64,000 nt of DNA from Coenobita brevimanus. Lineage: Eukaryota > Arthropoda > Malacostraca > Decapoda > Coenobitidae. How positions within the stretch are numbered: the stretch's first letter is position 1; every line of letters starts with the position of its first letter. Below, piece by piece: positions 36,319 to 47,500 of this stretch. The stretch covers positions 33,092,501-33,156,500 of the forward strand of contig CM064732.1 of assembly GCA_032717465.1 (NCBI GenBank), given 5' to 3'. Made by a program: the position numbers and the translations under genes. The notes beneath the pieces are model-generated. The model did not search any database, was not told the DNA's origin, and saw nothing but the letters and a program-made list of their open reading frames with translations.

Positions 36319-37416
36319 ATGCTCTCCAATACAAGTTTCTCCAGCTATCAACACCAAACTACATGCACAGTACACACCACACTTCCTTTTCAAAATTTTC
36401 AAAAAATGGCGGCGAATAACATAGCCTCGGAGTCCCCAGGGGGTGGGACCATAAATGCCCCCACCTTCAGCCCCTCTCCCGGTGACGACTCAAGGTGCCT
36501 GGAACCACTGTCTGACTCTCTTCTTCTTCACTTCTGCAACATTCATGGCCTTTCATCTAACTTTCGCTCTGTTGAGCACCGCCTCTCCTTCTCTAAACCT
36601 CACCTTCTTTTCCTAACTGAGACTCAGCTGTCTGAGGCAACTGACAGCAGACCCTTTTCTGTATCCTCCTACTTTCTCTATATTATTTCAAAGCCAAAGG
36701 TGGCTGTTGTGTATATATACGCAACAACTTATCTTGCTCTCGTGTTCCTGAACTCGATTCTTCTGAACTCTACACTCTGGCTTCGGCTTTCCTGTCATTC
36801 TCTGACTAAATATATCTGTGCTGTCTACTTATCTCCTAATTCTACTGACTATCAAAAATTCTTTGACTATCTTACTTCTACGATGGAACACATTCTATCC
36901 ATTTCTCCTTTCTCTGAAATCTCCATTCTTGGAGATTTCAATGTTCACCACAACCTTTGGCTGTCCTCTCCTTTCACTGATCCACCTGGTGAACAAGCCT
37001 ACACCTTTTCTATCCTTAATGACCTAGAGCATCTTGTACAGCACCCTACCCATATCCCTGACTGCCTTGGAGAGAGCTCCAACATACTTGATCTCTTCCT
37101 TACAACTAATCCTTCTGCTTACACTGTTAATCTTTTCTCTCCGTTGGGCTCCTCCGATCACAACCTTATCACCTTAACCTGTCCTGTCGCTCCGGTACGG
37201 CCTGCAGACCCTCCAAAAAAACGTCGTCCCTGGCACTTTGGAGCTGCGGATTGGGAGGCCCTCAGGCAGTACTTTTTTTATTTTCCCTGGAATGATTATT
37301 GCTTCCACGGCCGGGAGCCATCTGGGTGTGCCTTGCGCATTACGGAGGTTATTCTCTCTGGCATGGAAGCATACATTCCTCTCTCATATCCTTTGACTCA
37401 TGCACGAAAGCCTTGA
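36319..37416 (+). CDS. AP-like endonuclease part of Jockey/CR1-type LINE
   Basis: 365 residues from ATG (a TAG lies three codons upstream). Endonuclease motifs run from about residue 70: HFCNIHGLSSNF, LLFLTETQLSE, ISILGDFNVHHNLW, LDLFLTTNPSAY and SSDHNLITL. The domain would nick target DNA to prime reverse transcription. The frame stops at TGA 37414-37416, where it reads on in the same frame into the RT, so this is a nonsense change rather than a natural end. Confidence 0.88.
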   Translation: MLSNTSFSSYQHQTTCTVHTTLPFQNFQKMAANNIASESPGGGTINAPTFSPSPGDDSRCLEPLSDSLLLHFCNIHGLSSNFRSVEHRLSFSKPHLLFLTETQLSEATDSRPFSVSSYFLYIISKPKVAVVYIYATTYLALVFLNSILLNSTLWLRLSCHSLTKYICAVYLSPNSTDYQKFFDYLTSTMEHILSISPFSEISILGDFNVHHNLWLSSPFTDPPGEQAYTFSILNDLEHLVQHPTHIPDCLGESSNILDLFLTTNPSAYTVNLFSPLGSSDHNLITLTCPVAPVRPADPPKKRRPWHFGAADWEALRQYFFYFPWNDYCFHGREPSGCALRITEVILSGMEAYIPLSYPLTHARKP

Positions 37417-37803
37417 TTTAATCACGCCTGTTCTAATGCTGTCCACAACAAGGAGAGGGCCTATAAAAGGTACCAGAGCCAACCCACCCCTGAATCACAT
37501 CTTTTATTCATTTCTGCCCGGAATTGTGCTAAGTCTGTTCTTAGCTCTGCTAAAAATAATTTCATCCATACAAAATGCTGTCAACTCTCTAACTCGAACT
37601 CTTCCCGCTCCTTCTGGCACCTTGCCAAAAACCTTTCTAACAACTTTACCTCATCATCCTTCCCTCCTCTTTTCTACTCTGATGGCTCTGTAGCTATTTC
37701 TTCTACTGATAAAGCAGATCTCTTCGCTCAGACTTTCTCCTCCAATTCCACCTTAGACGATTCCGGTGCTGTTCCTCCATCACATCTCCCCTCTGACTTC
37801 CTC

Positions 37804-39360
37804 ATGACTAACATTAAAATTTCTTCAGCTGATGTATTTTCTGCCAATGCTGGCCTCAGTACTAATAAGGTATATGGGCCTGATGGAGTCCCTCCTGTTG
37901 TTCTCAAGAACTGTGCTTCTCTGCTTACACCCTGCCTAAGCAAACTCTTTCGCCTTTGTCTGTCAACTTGTACCTTTCCTTCTTGCTGGAAGTTTGCTCT
38001 CATTCAGCCAGTCCCAAAGAAGGGTGACCATTCCCAACCCTCTAACTATCGTCCAATTGCTTTAACATCCTGTATCTCAAAAGTTTTTGAGTCAATTTTT
38101 AATAGAAAAATTTTAAAGCATCTTTCCTATCACAACCTTCTTTCTGATCGTCAGTATGGGTTCCGTCAGGGACGCTCCACAGGCGATCTCACCTACCTTT
38201 CAGACTCCTGGTCATCCTCCTTTTGGGACTTTGGCGAAAGCTTTGCCATTGCACTTGACATCTCAAAGGCTTTCGATCGAGTCTGGCATAAATCTTTAAT
38301 TTCCAAACTGCCCTCTTACGGTTTCTATCCTTCTATCTGTGCCTTCATCTCTAGCTTCCTTTCTGGTCGTTCTATAGCCGCTGTTGTAGACGGCTATCGT
38401 TCTTCTCCTAGATCTGTTAACAGTGGTGTTCCTCAGGGCTCTGTCCTATCACCAACTCTCTTCCTTTTATTCATTAATGACCTTCTAAGCTGTACATCTA
38501 ACCCTATCCACTCATACGCTGATGACTCCACCCTTCACCTTTCCATTCGATTCCCACAACTTCCATCTCAGCAGATATTTCAACAGGCAAGGGATGAGGC
38601 TATGGCACACCTAATGTCTGACTTGGCTCGTATCTCTGACTGGGGTAAAAATAATCTGGTTGTTTTTAATGCATCAAAGACTCAGTTTTTGCACCTATCA
38701 ACCCGACAAAATCTTCCACAGGTATACCCACTTATGTTTAATAATACTCAACTTAATCCTGCATCATCGTTGAACATGCTTGGGGTTTCATTTGCTCGGG
38801 ACTTGTCTTGGAAAGATCATATTACATCTCTTGTAAAATCTGCTTCCAAGCGAATGAGTGTGCTAAGCCGACTCCGTTCTTTCTTTGCCCCTGCACAATT
38901 GTTGACTCTATACAGGGGTTTTATCCGCCCCTGTGTGGAGTACAACTCTCATGTGTGGGGAGGCTCCCCACATACAGCTCTTCTCAATAGGGTGGGGTCA
39001 AAAGCTTTTCGTCTCATTAACTCTCCCCCTCTTACTGACTCCCTTCAACCTCTGTCTCTTCGCCGCGATGTTGCATCTTTATCTCTTTTCTATCGCTACT
39101 TCAATGGTCACTGTTCCTCTGAACTGTTTGCATGCATTCCTCCACTTCTACGACGGGCGTGTAGCACCCGTCTAGCAGCAAACTCTCACCCCTTTTCTGT
39201 CCAACTCTCTAATGCAAGAGTTAACCGTTACTCCCAGTCCTTCATTTATGCAACAGGTCAACTCTGGAACTGTCTCCCTCTGTCTGTATTTCCTGCTTCC
39301 TATGATCTCCAGTCTTTCAAACGCAGTGTGTCCAGGCATCTCGAAATGAATGGATCTTGA
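37804..39360 (+). CDS. Reverse transcriptase of Jockey/CR1-type LINE
   Basis: 518 residues from the first ATG after the stop; the same frame is open from 37417, so the true domain starts earlier. Motifs are VYGPDGVPPVVLKN, YRPIALTSCISKVFES, FRQGRSTGDLTYL, ALDISKAFDRVWHKSL, SGVPQGSVLSPTLFLLFIND and catalytic SYADDSTLHL near residue 240. The C-terminal FIRPCVEYNSHVWGG and LWNCLPLSVFPASYDLQSF complete the usual tail. No RNase H. Clade within the Jockey superfamily is not settled from sequence reading alone. Confidence 0.92.
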   Translation: MTNIKISSADVFSANAGLSTNKVYGPDGVPPVVLKNCASLLTPCLSKLFRLCLSTCTFPSCWKFALIQPVPKKGDHSQPSNYRPIALTSCISKVFESIFNRKILKHLSYHNLLSDRQYGFRQGRSTGDLTYLSDSWSSSFWDFGESFAIALDISKAFDRVWHKSLISKLPSYGFYPSICAFISSFLSGRSIAAVVDGYRSSPRSVNSGVPQGSVLSPTLFLLFINDLLSCTSNPIHSYADDSTLHLSIRFPQLPSQQIFQQARDEAMAHLMSDLARISDWGKNNLVVFNASKTQFLHLSTRQNLPQVYPLMFNNTQLNPASSLNMLGVSFARDLSWKDHITSLVKSASKRMSVLSRLRSFFAPAQLLTLYRGFIRPCVEYNSHVWGGSPHTALLNRVGSKAFRLINSPPLTDSLQPLSLRRDVASLSLFYRYFNGHCSSELFACIPPLLRRACSTRLAANSHPFSVQLSNARVNRYSQSFIYATGQLWNCLPLSVFPASYDLQSFKRSVSRHLEMNGS

Positions 39361-39452
39361 ATTTGGCTCTCTCTCGTATTTTGTTCTTCTCTTGGAAGGA
39401 ACAGTTCTACGGGCTCATTGCCTTTGGTTCCTTCTTCCTCACATAAAAAAGA

Positions 39453-41014
39453 AAAATGTAGATATCCGTATTGCCAACTTCATTTTGAGCTAATGGAGAG
39501 ATATTACAAAATGCCATGAAACGTGCGTTGACAGAGCATTATTTTAAAATGGGATGTGATTAGAAATGTATGAAGTTGGTGCATGTTCATTATGTTTGAG
39601 TTGGTTTGCTGAATGTGTACAGTATGCGTCAGTACAGAGAGCAGACAGGTAAGATGTGGAAGGCTAGTCAGTGTGCAGCTCTGCCTTTTGTCATCCACAT
39701 GGCAGAAGCATTGTGTAATCCTGAAATTATGAGCGAGTGAGATAATGAAACTGTAGAGGCAGGATTCAGAGCATGAATTTGTGGTCTTAGCTTCAAGCAG
39801 TACATCATGCTAATGACTAAGTTAAACTAATAAATTTTGCCTATATTACTGACTACATGAAAAAACACTATTAAGATGCTTGGCATAATCTCTGTTTACG
39901 GAGTCGTTTCTACTTCTGCATGGATAATTGTATTATCATTTTATAACTTTTATTGTCTCTCAAGGTTCAGTTGTTTTATCTGAGAGGTTGACGACTTGCA
40001 TCATTCGAGTTACATTCAATTTTTTTTTACCATCCAGAAATTATAAAATTCCATGTGAACAGCCATCATTGATTTAGGAACATTTCATTATCCCCCAAGA
40101 CAAAAGTGATGCCGTCAGATCATGCTGTAAAACTTGTGAAACAAAAAAAAAAAATCAAAATCATGAACAACTACCTCTAACCTACTACAGCATTTGAAGG
40201 TACATCTGCTTAACTACTGGTCTAACAATTCTTAAGCAATGGACTGCTGGTTCTTCAACAGACGACTTGAACTTGTTTTCCTCATTGTTTATGGATGGGG
40301 GAGAGGGTGGGAGTCACTAATATTAAATTCCTTTTCCAAGGGGTGGAATACAAAAATAATAATTCCCTCATATATTAGTTCATGGAAAGGGGGAAAGGTG
40401 AAATTTCACAAAAATGGGGATGGCATCTCACAAATGGATGACGGGGTGGGTGGGGGGGGGGCAAATCTTATGAGTCTCAAGATAAGAATATGTAAAAGGA
40501 TTGAACATACAGTTTTTAGGAGTACATGGTGAGAAAAGGGGGAGGGGGGGTCACGGTCAATATGACAACCGCGCTTGTGTTCAGGGAAATTTGTGCCATC
40601 ATAATGATGACATTTAGACCAAGGAGGGTAAATTAATTCTGTTTTGCAAGTCATTACACATGCGCCTTATAATGACCGTTTGATGAATACCAGTTTTAAT
40701 GACATACATGCTAACAGGTGATTTTAGGTGTACATTAGTTTAGGTATAAATTATGAATGGCTAGTAGCTGAAGTATTCAGAGTAAATTATTAGAAATTAC
40801 TCAAGTTCCGTTTTATGAAAAGAAGGAAATTCTGCAAAAAATATATATAGGTCTACATTTACCTAGGGTTTCTCAAAACTAATGCTGAAATGTTGAATTT
40901 CACATAAAATTGATAAATTTATCATTTTTAATCATGATCATCCGCATTGGAAGCCAGTTTTATTATGTTACCTTTTCTGTACTGTTTTCTTCTGCTTGAT
41001 ACACTTTATAGGCA
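39453..41014. other. Unassigned DNA
   Basis: No gene or element recognised. T run near 40021, A run near 40143, and G runs near 40444-40461 and 40541. Confidence 0.6.
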
Positions 41015-41113
41015 AACTAGCAGGGGTACCCGGCATTGTCGTGCCACAAGGCGAACACTCTAATCCTGTTTGTTCAAGTTCAATCTTTCTTTCTACTCCA
41101 GGAAGACCATGTA
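41015..41113 (+). repeat. Fragment of dispersed repeat shared with 7532-7640
   Basis: Starts 'actagcaggggtacccggca' and matches 7532-7630 up to 'agaccatgta', where the Tc1-like element at 41114 is inserted. Confidence 0.7.
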
Positions 41114-42487
41114 CAGTCGTGGCCATAAATAATCACCTATCCTCCTGTACCCCTTGCCTCAGACTGGTTCGTTTATGCGCGGCAAGTCACACTGGAGTAA
41201 GAGGGGCTGAGAGGGAGGGGCCAGAGAGAGAAGGGAAGGTGGATGGGGGGACGAACGATGGCGCTGGAGTGGAGTGAGGGAGGGGAGGGAGAATGAAATG
41301 CAAAGTTTTGCCACATAATTTGTCTATTTTCTTTCATTCAGGGCATCATGTAAAAGAGTTACTATTCGGTAGATAAAGTTGCATTACACCTTGTATAGCG
41401 GCGTCAGATAACAAGCTTTAGCTAGGTGGTAATATCAAGGACTGGCTCGTGAGAGAAATATACTGACGTGACAGATCAAATATTAGTGTGGAGCCAGGTA
41501 TTTGTGTTTATCCGTGTATTTTGACTTCATACGCAGAATGGAATCTGGATGGCTTTGACTTCCGTAATGTGTGTGTAAGACACGTCCTCTACCCTTACAT
41601 ATAAGTAATTTTGGAACTTATTATATGCAACCTTTGAAATGGCTGTGTCCAAGTAAATATGATCAGCCTCGCGGTATACACTCACTCTATACAGTCATCA
41701 TCATGTCAGTTCAATAATTATTTAATGATATTTCAATATGAAAAGGCTATTTAAAATAATTCTGCATTAAAGGTAAATAAATTATATTGTGCTCATGGGT
41801 GGATATGATAACGGCATTTCTCATGATCTGTTAGAGGGAAAAATTTAACAAAATCCTACCCAAACTCCCCAAATATACCTGTCAGTGTTTACCAACACTG
41901 GTCAGGCTAAAGCAACCAAGAAATCCTTAGTAAGTAGTCCAGTGGCCTCATGCCTTAAAAACCTCATGCAGGCTTCGCGGCACAGGGGTAACAGTGTTGT
42001 TATGGTTTGATTGTTTCGTTCTGGGTTTGCTGGAGGAGGCGGGCCCGTGTCCTCTCGTTCTCTGGCTTCCTCGCTTTGAAAATCTGGGTCCACACAATCT
42101 CGATGGCTCTGCACTAATATTTGATCTGTCACGTCAGTATATTTCTCTCACGAGCCAGTTCTTGATATCACCACCTATCTAAAGCTTGTTATCTGACGCC
42201 GCTATACAAGATGTAACGCAGCTTTATCTACCGAATAGTAACTCCTTTATATGATGCCCTGAATGAAAGAAAATAGACAAATTATGTGGCCACAACTTCT
42301 CATTTCATCCTCCCTCCCCTCTCTCACTCCACCCAAACACCATCGCTCGTTCCACCACCCACCTTCCCTTTTCTCTCTGGCCCCTCCCTCTCAGCCCCTC
42401 TTATTCCAGTGTGACTTGCCGCGCATAAACGAGCCAGTCTGAGGCACGGGGTACAGGAGGATAGATGATTATTTATGGCCACTACTG
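41114..42487. mobile_element. Non-autonomous Tc1-like element with ~380-bp inverted repeats
   Basis: TA flanks at 41112-41113 and 42488-42489. The left terminus CAGTCGTGGCCATAAATAAT and right terminus (reverse complement) CAGTAGTGGCCATAAATAAT begin CAGT, as in many Tc1 elements. The arms run 41114-41495 and 42105-42487 and stay alignable throughout ('gcgcggcaagtcacactgga', 'aaatagacaaattatgtggc' and their complements). The ~600-bp centre has no transposase. On a single strand the arms could form one long hairpin. Confidence 0.87.
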
Positions 42488-42489
42488 TA

Positions 42490-42890
42490 CATCCACACAC
42501 CAAAGTTTCTGTACCCCCCTCGGTGGCAGGAAGTGGAAGTCAGGATTAGAGAGAGGGCAGGCGACCGAACAACTGAGACTGGTAGTTTGGTCTGAGCTAT
42601 GAGGCAACTGATGAGAAACTTAATGAAACTGGATTCGAAACATTTCCATGCTATTTACATGCAAAACATTATGCGTTCTTGACATACATAGCGTGTAATA
42701 TAACATAGACTACTATGTTATCATGGACTCCTGTGAAAGCGGTCTAGACACGACTCATCTGTTTCGGATCCTCATCATACATATAAAGCACCGAACCAGT
42801 TGCATATAAGCTGTGACTGGTCAGCGATAATTGATTTTTGAGGACTTTGATGCATGGTCGTGGAGTGTTCAGACGTGTTTCTCTGGCTCT
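42490..42890. other. Unassigned DNA before the I-type LINE
   Basis: No gene recognised. Words resembling a hammerhead core occur on both strands but do not form the required helices (see rejected items). Confidence 0.5.
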
Positions 42891-43196
42891 CCTCTAGCTG
42901 CAGGGTTGCCTCACCGGCCTTAGCTTTTTCTTTTTCTCGCCACTAGGGCGTTTTTCAATAAAGTTAGGTTAGCTAGATCTCATTTTCCTCCCTGGCCTTA
43001 GTAGATATAGTAAGTGTCTATATCTGTTTCCTGAGATTGCCTTTGCTTACTCACCTCTGGAGTGTACCCCCCACTGATCGCTCTGGGGTGTGAGTTACAC
43101 ACGGGCGCGTACTCCCGAGAGTGGTTTAAGAGGGTAATCTCAGATTAGGTGTGTGTTCCCCGGGCAATTCTCCCTTGGTCGTTTTTCTCTCTCTTC

Positions 43197-43222
43197 CCAC
43201 TTCCCCCGTGAGGGGGAAGTGG
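43197..43222 (+). promoter_or_regulatory. Perfect 11-bp hairpin with GNRA loop before ORF1 start
   Basis: CCACTTCCCCC (43197-43207) pairs perfectly with GGGGGAAGTGG (43212-43222) around a GTGA loop, which fits the GNRA tetraloop rule. The stem ends five bases before the ATG at 43228. A helix this G/C-rich should hinder ribosome scanning, so a role in translation control is possible but inferred. Confidence 0.75.
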
Positions 43223-43227
43223 TAACT

Positions 43228-44565
43228 ATGGCGGACGCCACTGCTGCCTCCCTCCCCTTCAGGGGGGGAGGTAGTCCTGACCGACCCCCGACTGTCTCAC
43301 GGACTGACTACCCCCAGACTGAACGGCCCCAGACACGTACCCGTCTTGACATTGATTTTAGAAATGCTGAGTTTGTACAGATACATGCGGTTGGTCCCAC
43401 TCCCCTGTCCAGCCTCAATCCCTTTATCATCAAGAAGGTGATTGATGGGTGTGCAGGTGAAGCGGAACAAGTGAAAAAACTTGCGAGTGGAGATCTTCTC
43501 GTTAAAACTAGGAACTCAAGTCAGGTAAAGGATTTGCTAAAACTGAGCAAGTTCCACTGTTATGATGTTCAGACCATGATCCCTCACTCCATGAATTCCT
43601 GAAAAGGTGTGATCACCTGCAGAGATCTTGTGGTCATGGAGGAGGAAGAGATCGTACAAGAACTTGCTCAGCAGGATGTTATAGAGGCCCGTTTCATAAC
43701 TAGATTCTCGGAAGGCAGGAAGACGAAGACCGCCACAGTTGTCCTAACGTTCGGCAAAGTTGCTTTACCTTCAAACATCAGAATTGGTTATGAAATTCTT
43801 AACGTCAGACCATACATCCCGAACCCCTTGCGTTGCTTAAAATGCCAGATTTATGGGCATCATGAAAAGGCTTGTAGGGCTTCCCAGCCAGTGTGTGGTA
43901 GGTGCGCGAATGTGGGCCATTCTGCTGAACACTGTACATCTGAGACGGAGTGTTGCTTCCACTGTAAGGATTCTCACTCCACTTCCTCGAGGGCTTGTCC
44001 CAAGTGGAAGGAGGAGAAAGAGGTCTGCACAGTGAAGGCGACCGAGAGCATTTCCTTTTACGATGCAAGGAAGAAGGTGAAGGAGTTGCATGCAACTCCC
44101 AAGCCTAATGTCTCCTATGCATCGGCGGTTGTGTCCCGTCCCGTGATGTGCACCGTTGAAACACAGACTGACCTAACATTCGCTCCTCATGCCCCACGCC
44201 CTACCTCTCAGTCTAAGCCTCCTGTACGTTCCAACTCTCTGACAGACATCCCTATTGCCACTTCATACTCTCAGGCTGCCGCTGCTCCTTCGCAGTCAGT
44301 GCGGTCAAAACAGAAGCCTGACAAGTCAGATAAAATTAACTTGACCACCCTCACCAAACAGTCACGTCCTCATGTCCTTCCTGCTCCTGGTCCAGCGAGG
44401 GAGAGAAAGAATAGCTCTTCTTCGATGGAATCTGGGAGCCTCGTTATTGATGAGACTATGGAGATCTCCACAAACAAGCACCGGGATAGGTCCCCCGGTA
44501 GCCACTCGCCTGGTCGCGGGGGGCATAAAAAGACTAAGCACACTGGCCACCCTCGAAAATCTTAA
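43228..44565 (+). pseudogene. ORF1 nucleic-acid-binding protein of I-type LINE, one in-frame stop
   Basis: Starts at ATG 43228 (MADATAASLPF). The N-terminal part to 43602 carries an RRM-like segment (FVQIHAVGPTPLSSLNPF). A TGA at 43600-43602 interrupts, then the same frame runs 43603-44565 with VITCRDLVVMEEEEIVQEL. Three zinc knuckles follow (CLKCQIYGHHEKAC, CGRCANVGHSAEHC and the variant CFHCKDSHSTSSRAC) and a Ser/Pro/Lys-rich tail. ORF1 proteins of this group coat the element RNA. The first stop is probably a nonsense mutation, because the frame and domain continue unchanged. Confidence 0.88.
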
Positions 44566-47500
44566 ACCGCCGCATTCACTATACTGCAGTGGAATTGTAG
44601 AGGTATTGGGAATAAGTTACATAATATAGCTATCTTGCTTTCACTACACAGGCCAGACGTTGTTTGTTTACAGGAGACGCGCCTGGAGGATCATCCTGAT
44701 CCTCCACAGTTCAGACACTACCACTCGTATAGAAGATATGAAGGTCACGGAGTTGCCATTTACACACACAAATCACACCCACAAACGGAAGTGATTCTAA
44801 ATTCTACTCTGGAAGCTGTCGCGTGCAGAGTAAAATTTAATAACACGTATCTGTCTATTTGTTCTCTGTACTGTCCTCCACATGGCCCCATTGATAGTGA
44901 TGCTTTAAATTCACTAGTGGAACATCTCCATGGGAATAAGTTAGTGTTGGGCGATTTTAACGCCCATCACTATCAATGGGGTAGCTTGAGGATTGATGGT
45001 CGTGGGGAGCAAGTAGCCGACCTAATACTACAGTCCAACCTCTGTCTTCTGAACGATGGTAGAGCGACTCGCGTAGATGATCGTACTGGTAACTTTTCGG
45101 CCATTGACTTATCTTTGGCCTCCCCTGGTATACATCAAGATCTCTCATGGGACCCTTACGACGACTCCTTGGGAAGTGATCATTTACCCATCTGTCTTTC
45201 TTATACATGCGACATCATTTCGGACCCTCCACCTCCAAAATTTAACTATAAGAAAGAAGATTGGGGATCCTTCTCAAGGATCGCCAATTTAGATATATCA
45301 GGGGAGACCATAGATGTTAAGGTCGAAAATATAACCCAATCCATATTACACGCAGCTGAGGCTGCTATTCCCAAGACTTCTACAGTTCATGCGAAGCATA
45401 GAGCACATTGGTGGACGCCGGATTGCTGACAAGCATTAAGAAAACGCAATAGGAGATACAGGATTTTTGATAGTCAGCCCACTGAGAAAAATTTTATTGC
45501 ATACAAACAGGCACGGGCTGAGGCAAGGAAAATAATAAGAAGGGCCAAACGTGACTCCTGGCGGTCCTTTGTGTCCACGGTGACTCGTACAACACCATTA
45601 CATAAAGTCTGGGCCACTATAAGATTATTAAATAATAAACGCCCATACTTCCCTGTCACAACCTTGCAGGTGAATAACACCACCTATGACGAGCCCGTGG
45701 ACGTTGCTAACATCCTCGCCAGGAGTTTTTCTCATGTAAGTAGCTCAGCCAATTATGACCCGCGTTTCCAACATCATAAACGCACGGCTAAGCTACAGAT
45801 ATTAGACTTTGCCACAGAAGACGTAGACTCCCCGTACAACCAAGAGTTTACGCTAGATGAACTACTCCTTGCCCTTAAATCCTGCAAAGACACCAGCCCT
45901 GGACCAGACACTATCACGTACGGTATGATCCAGCATCTTAATCAGGACAACCTGATTAAGATGTTAGCATTGTACAATGAGATTTGGGCGTCTCGAACGT
46001 TCCCAAACTCATGGCACTTTGCGCATGTCATACCGATACCCAAAGAGGCTGGTCGTCTTATGAATCCCACTTCATTTCGTCCTATTGTGTTGACTTCTTG
46101 TCTATGTAAGGTCATGGAACGTATGGTTAACAATAGGCTTCTTTTTGTTTTAGAGTCAAAGAATTTGTTAAATGATCAACAATGTGGCTTCCGTAAATAC
46201 AGAAGTTCACTAGATCATTTAATGAATTTGGAGCATTGTATTGCAGAGGCATTTGCCAATAAAGATTTCATGATAGGGGTGTTCTTGGACGTCCATAAAG
46301 CCTATGACATGACATGGCGACACGGTATACTAATGAAGCTCTATGCTTATGGTTTAAGAGGAAATTTACCTGTTTTTATTTCAAATTTCTTAAGGAACAG
46401 AACTTTCTCTGTCAAATTGCCCCGTAACGTAACATCGGATATATTTATCCAGGAAAACGGGGTGCCACAGGGAAGTGTGCTTAGTCCTACTTTATTTAGT
46501 ATTATGATCAATGATATTCTGTCATCAGCTCCCATCCCAAGGAATCTTAAATACTCCCTCTACGCTGACGATTGTGCAATATGGCACTCTTCCTGTAATG
46601 CACAATTTTCGGCTGGGCGGATTCAAGCAGCCCTTGACTCCGTCCACCAATGGGCCTTGCAGTGGGGATTTAAGTTTTCCGTCCGTAAGTGTGCCGCTAT
46701 AGTCTTCACTAATCGTAACGTACCTAATTTGTGCTTAACTTTGGATAATCAGGCGGTACCTTTTCAAAATTCTGTAAAATTTTTAGGAATACATTTTGAT
46801 CGAAGAATGAATTTTAAATTTCACGTTAATACTTTGCTTGCTCGTTGTGATAAACCGTTAAATGTCCTCAAGTACCTAGCAGGTACTACCTGGGGTGCCG
46901 ACAGAAAATCTTTATTAATGGTGTATAAGTCCCTTATTCGATCGAAGCTAGACTATGGCGCACAGGTGTATGGCTCGGCATCCGATGCCACGCTGAAAGG
47001 ATTGGATGTGCTACAGAATAAATGTTTGCGAATGTGTCTTGGAGCCGTCCGGTGTACCCGTGTGGCTCGTATGGAAGTGGAGGCGAATGTGCCTCCCCTC
47101 CGTATTCGCCGTGACCACCTGGCCTTGTCCTATAGTGTAAGGACATTTAGAAAAAGTAATATCGGCAATGTGGCCTGTACCCCCCTGCGTCAATACCACC
47201 ACCTTTTGCGGGGGGTGCGTCGGCCACTTGCCGTTCGCCTCCACTTACTGACTCAGGAGCTTGGTGTGGACCCCAGTGACTGTGACAAGTTGGTGTTAAA
47301 AAATATAGCGCCTTGGGAGCCACCTGCCTTTACTGTTGATGTTACATGGCTCCCAGCACCAAAGGCCAAGGCGCCGGAGGCGGAGGTCCACCACTTGTTT
47401 CGTAACATCATCATTCGTCACTTGTACACCGACGGCTCCAAGTCGAGTGAATGTGTGGGTGCAAGTGTGTGGTCGACTGAATGTGCCCTCAGGTATCAAT

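Larger units (their letters stand above)
36195..39452 (+). mobile_element. Jockey/CR1-type LINE, nearly intact
   Basis: Abuts the 5' end of the reverse LINE B copy. It has a 5' leader of about 120 bases, one long frame (36319-39360) broken by a single in-frame TGA, and a ~90-base 3' UTR ending near 'cacataaaaaagaaaaat'. No ORF1 and no RNase H are seen. Exact ends are uncertain. Confidence 0.82.

Noticed and set aside
41960..42060. tRNA-like A-box words inside the Tc1-like element centre
   Set aside because: 'gcggcacaggggtaacagtg' resembles the SINE head but no B box follows at the right distance.
42640..42680. Hammerhead-like words CTGATGAG...GAAAC on the plus strand
   Set aside because: The bases between the two core strands cannot form helix II, and no helix III or cleavage triplet is correctly placed.
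42730..42790. Hammerhead-like TGATGAGGATCCGAAAC on the minus strand
   Set aside because: The invariant C before UGAUGA is an A, helix II is only the GGATCC palindrome, and the flanks do not pair as helix I.
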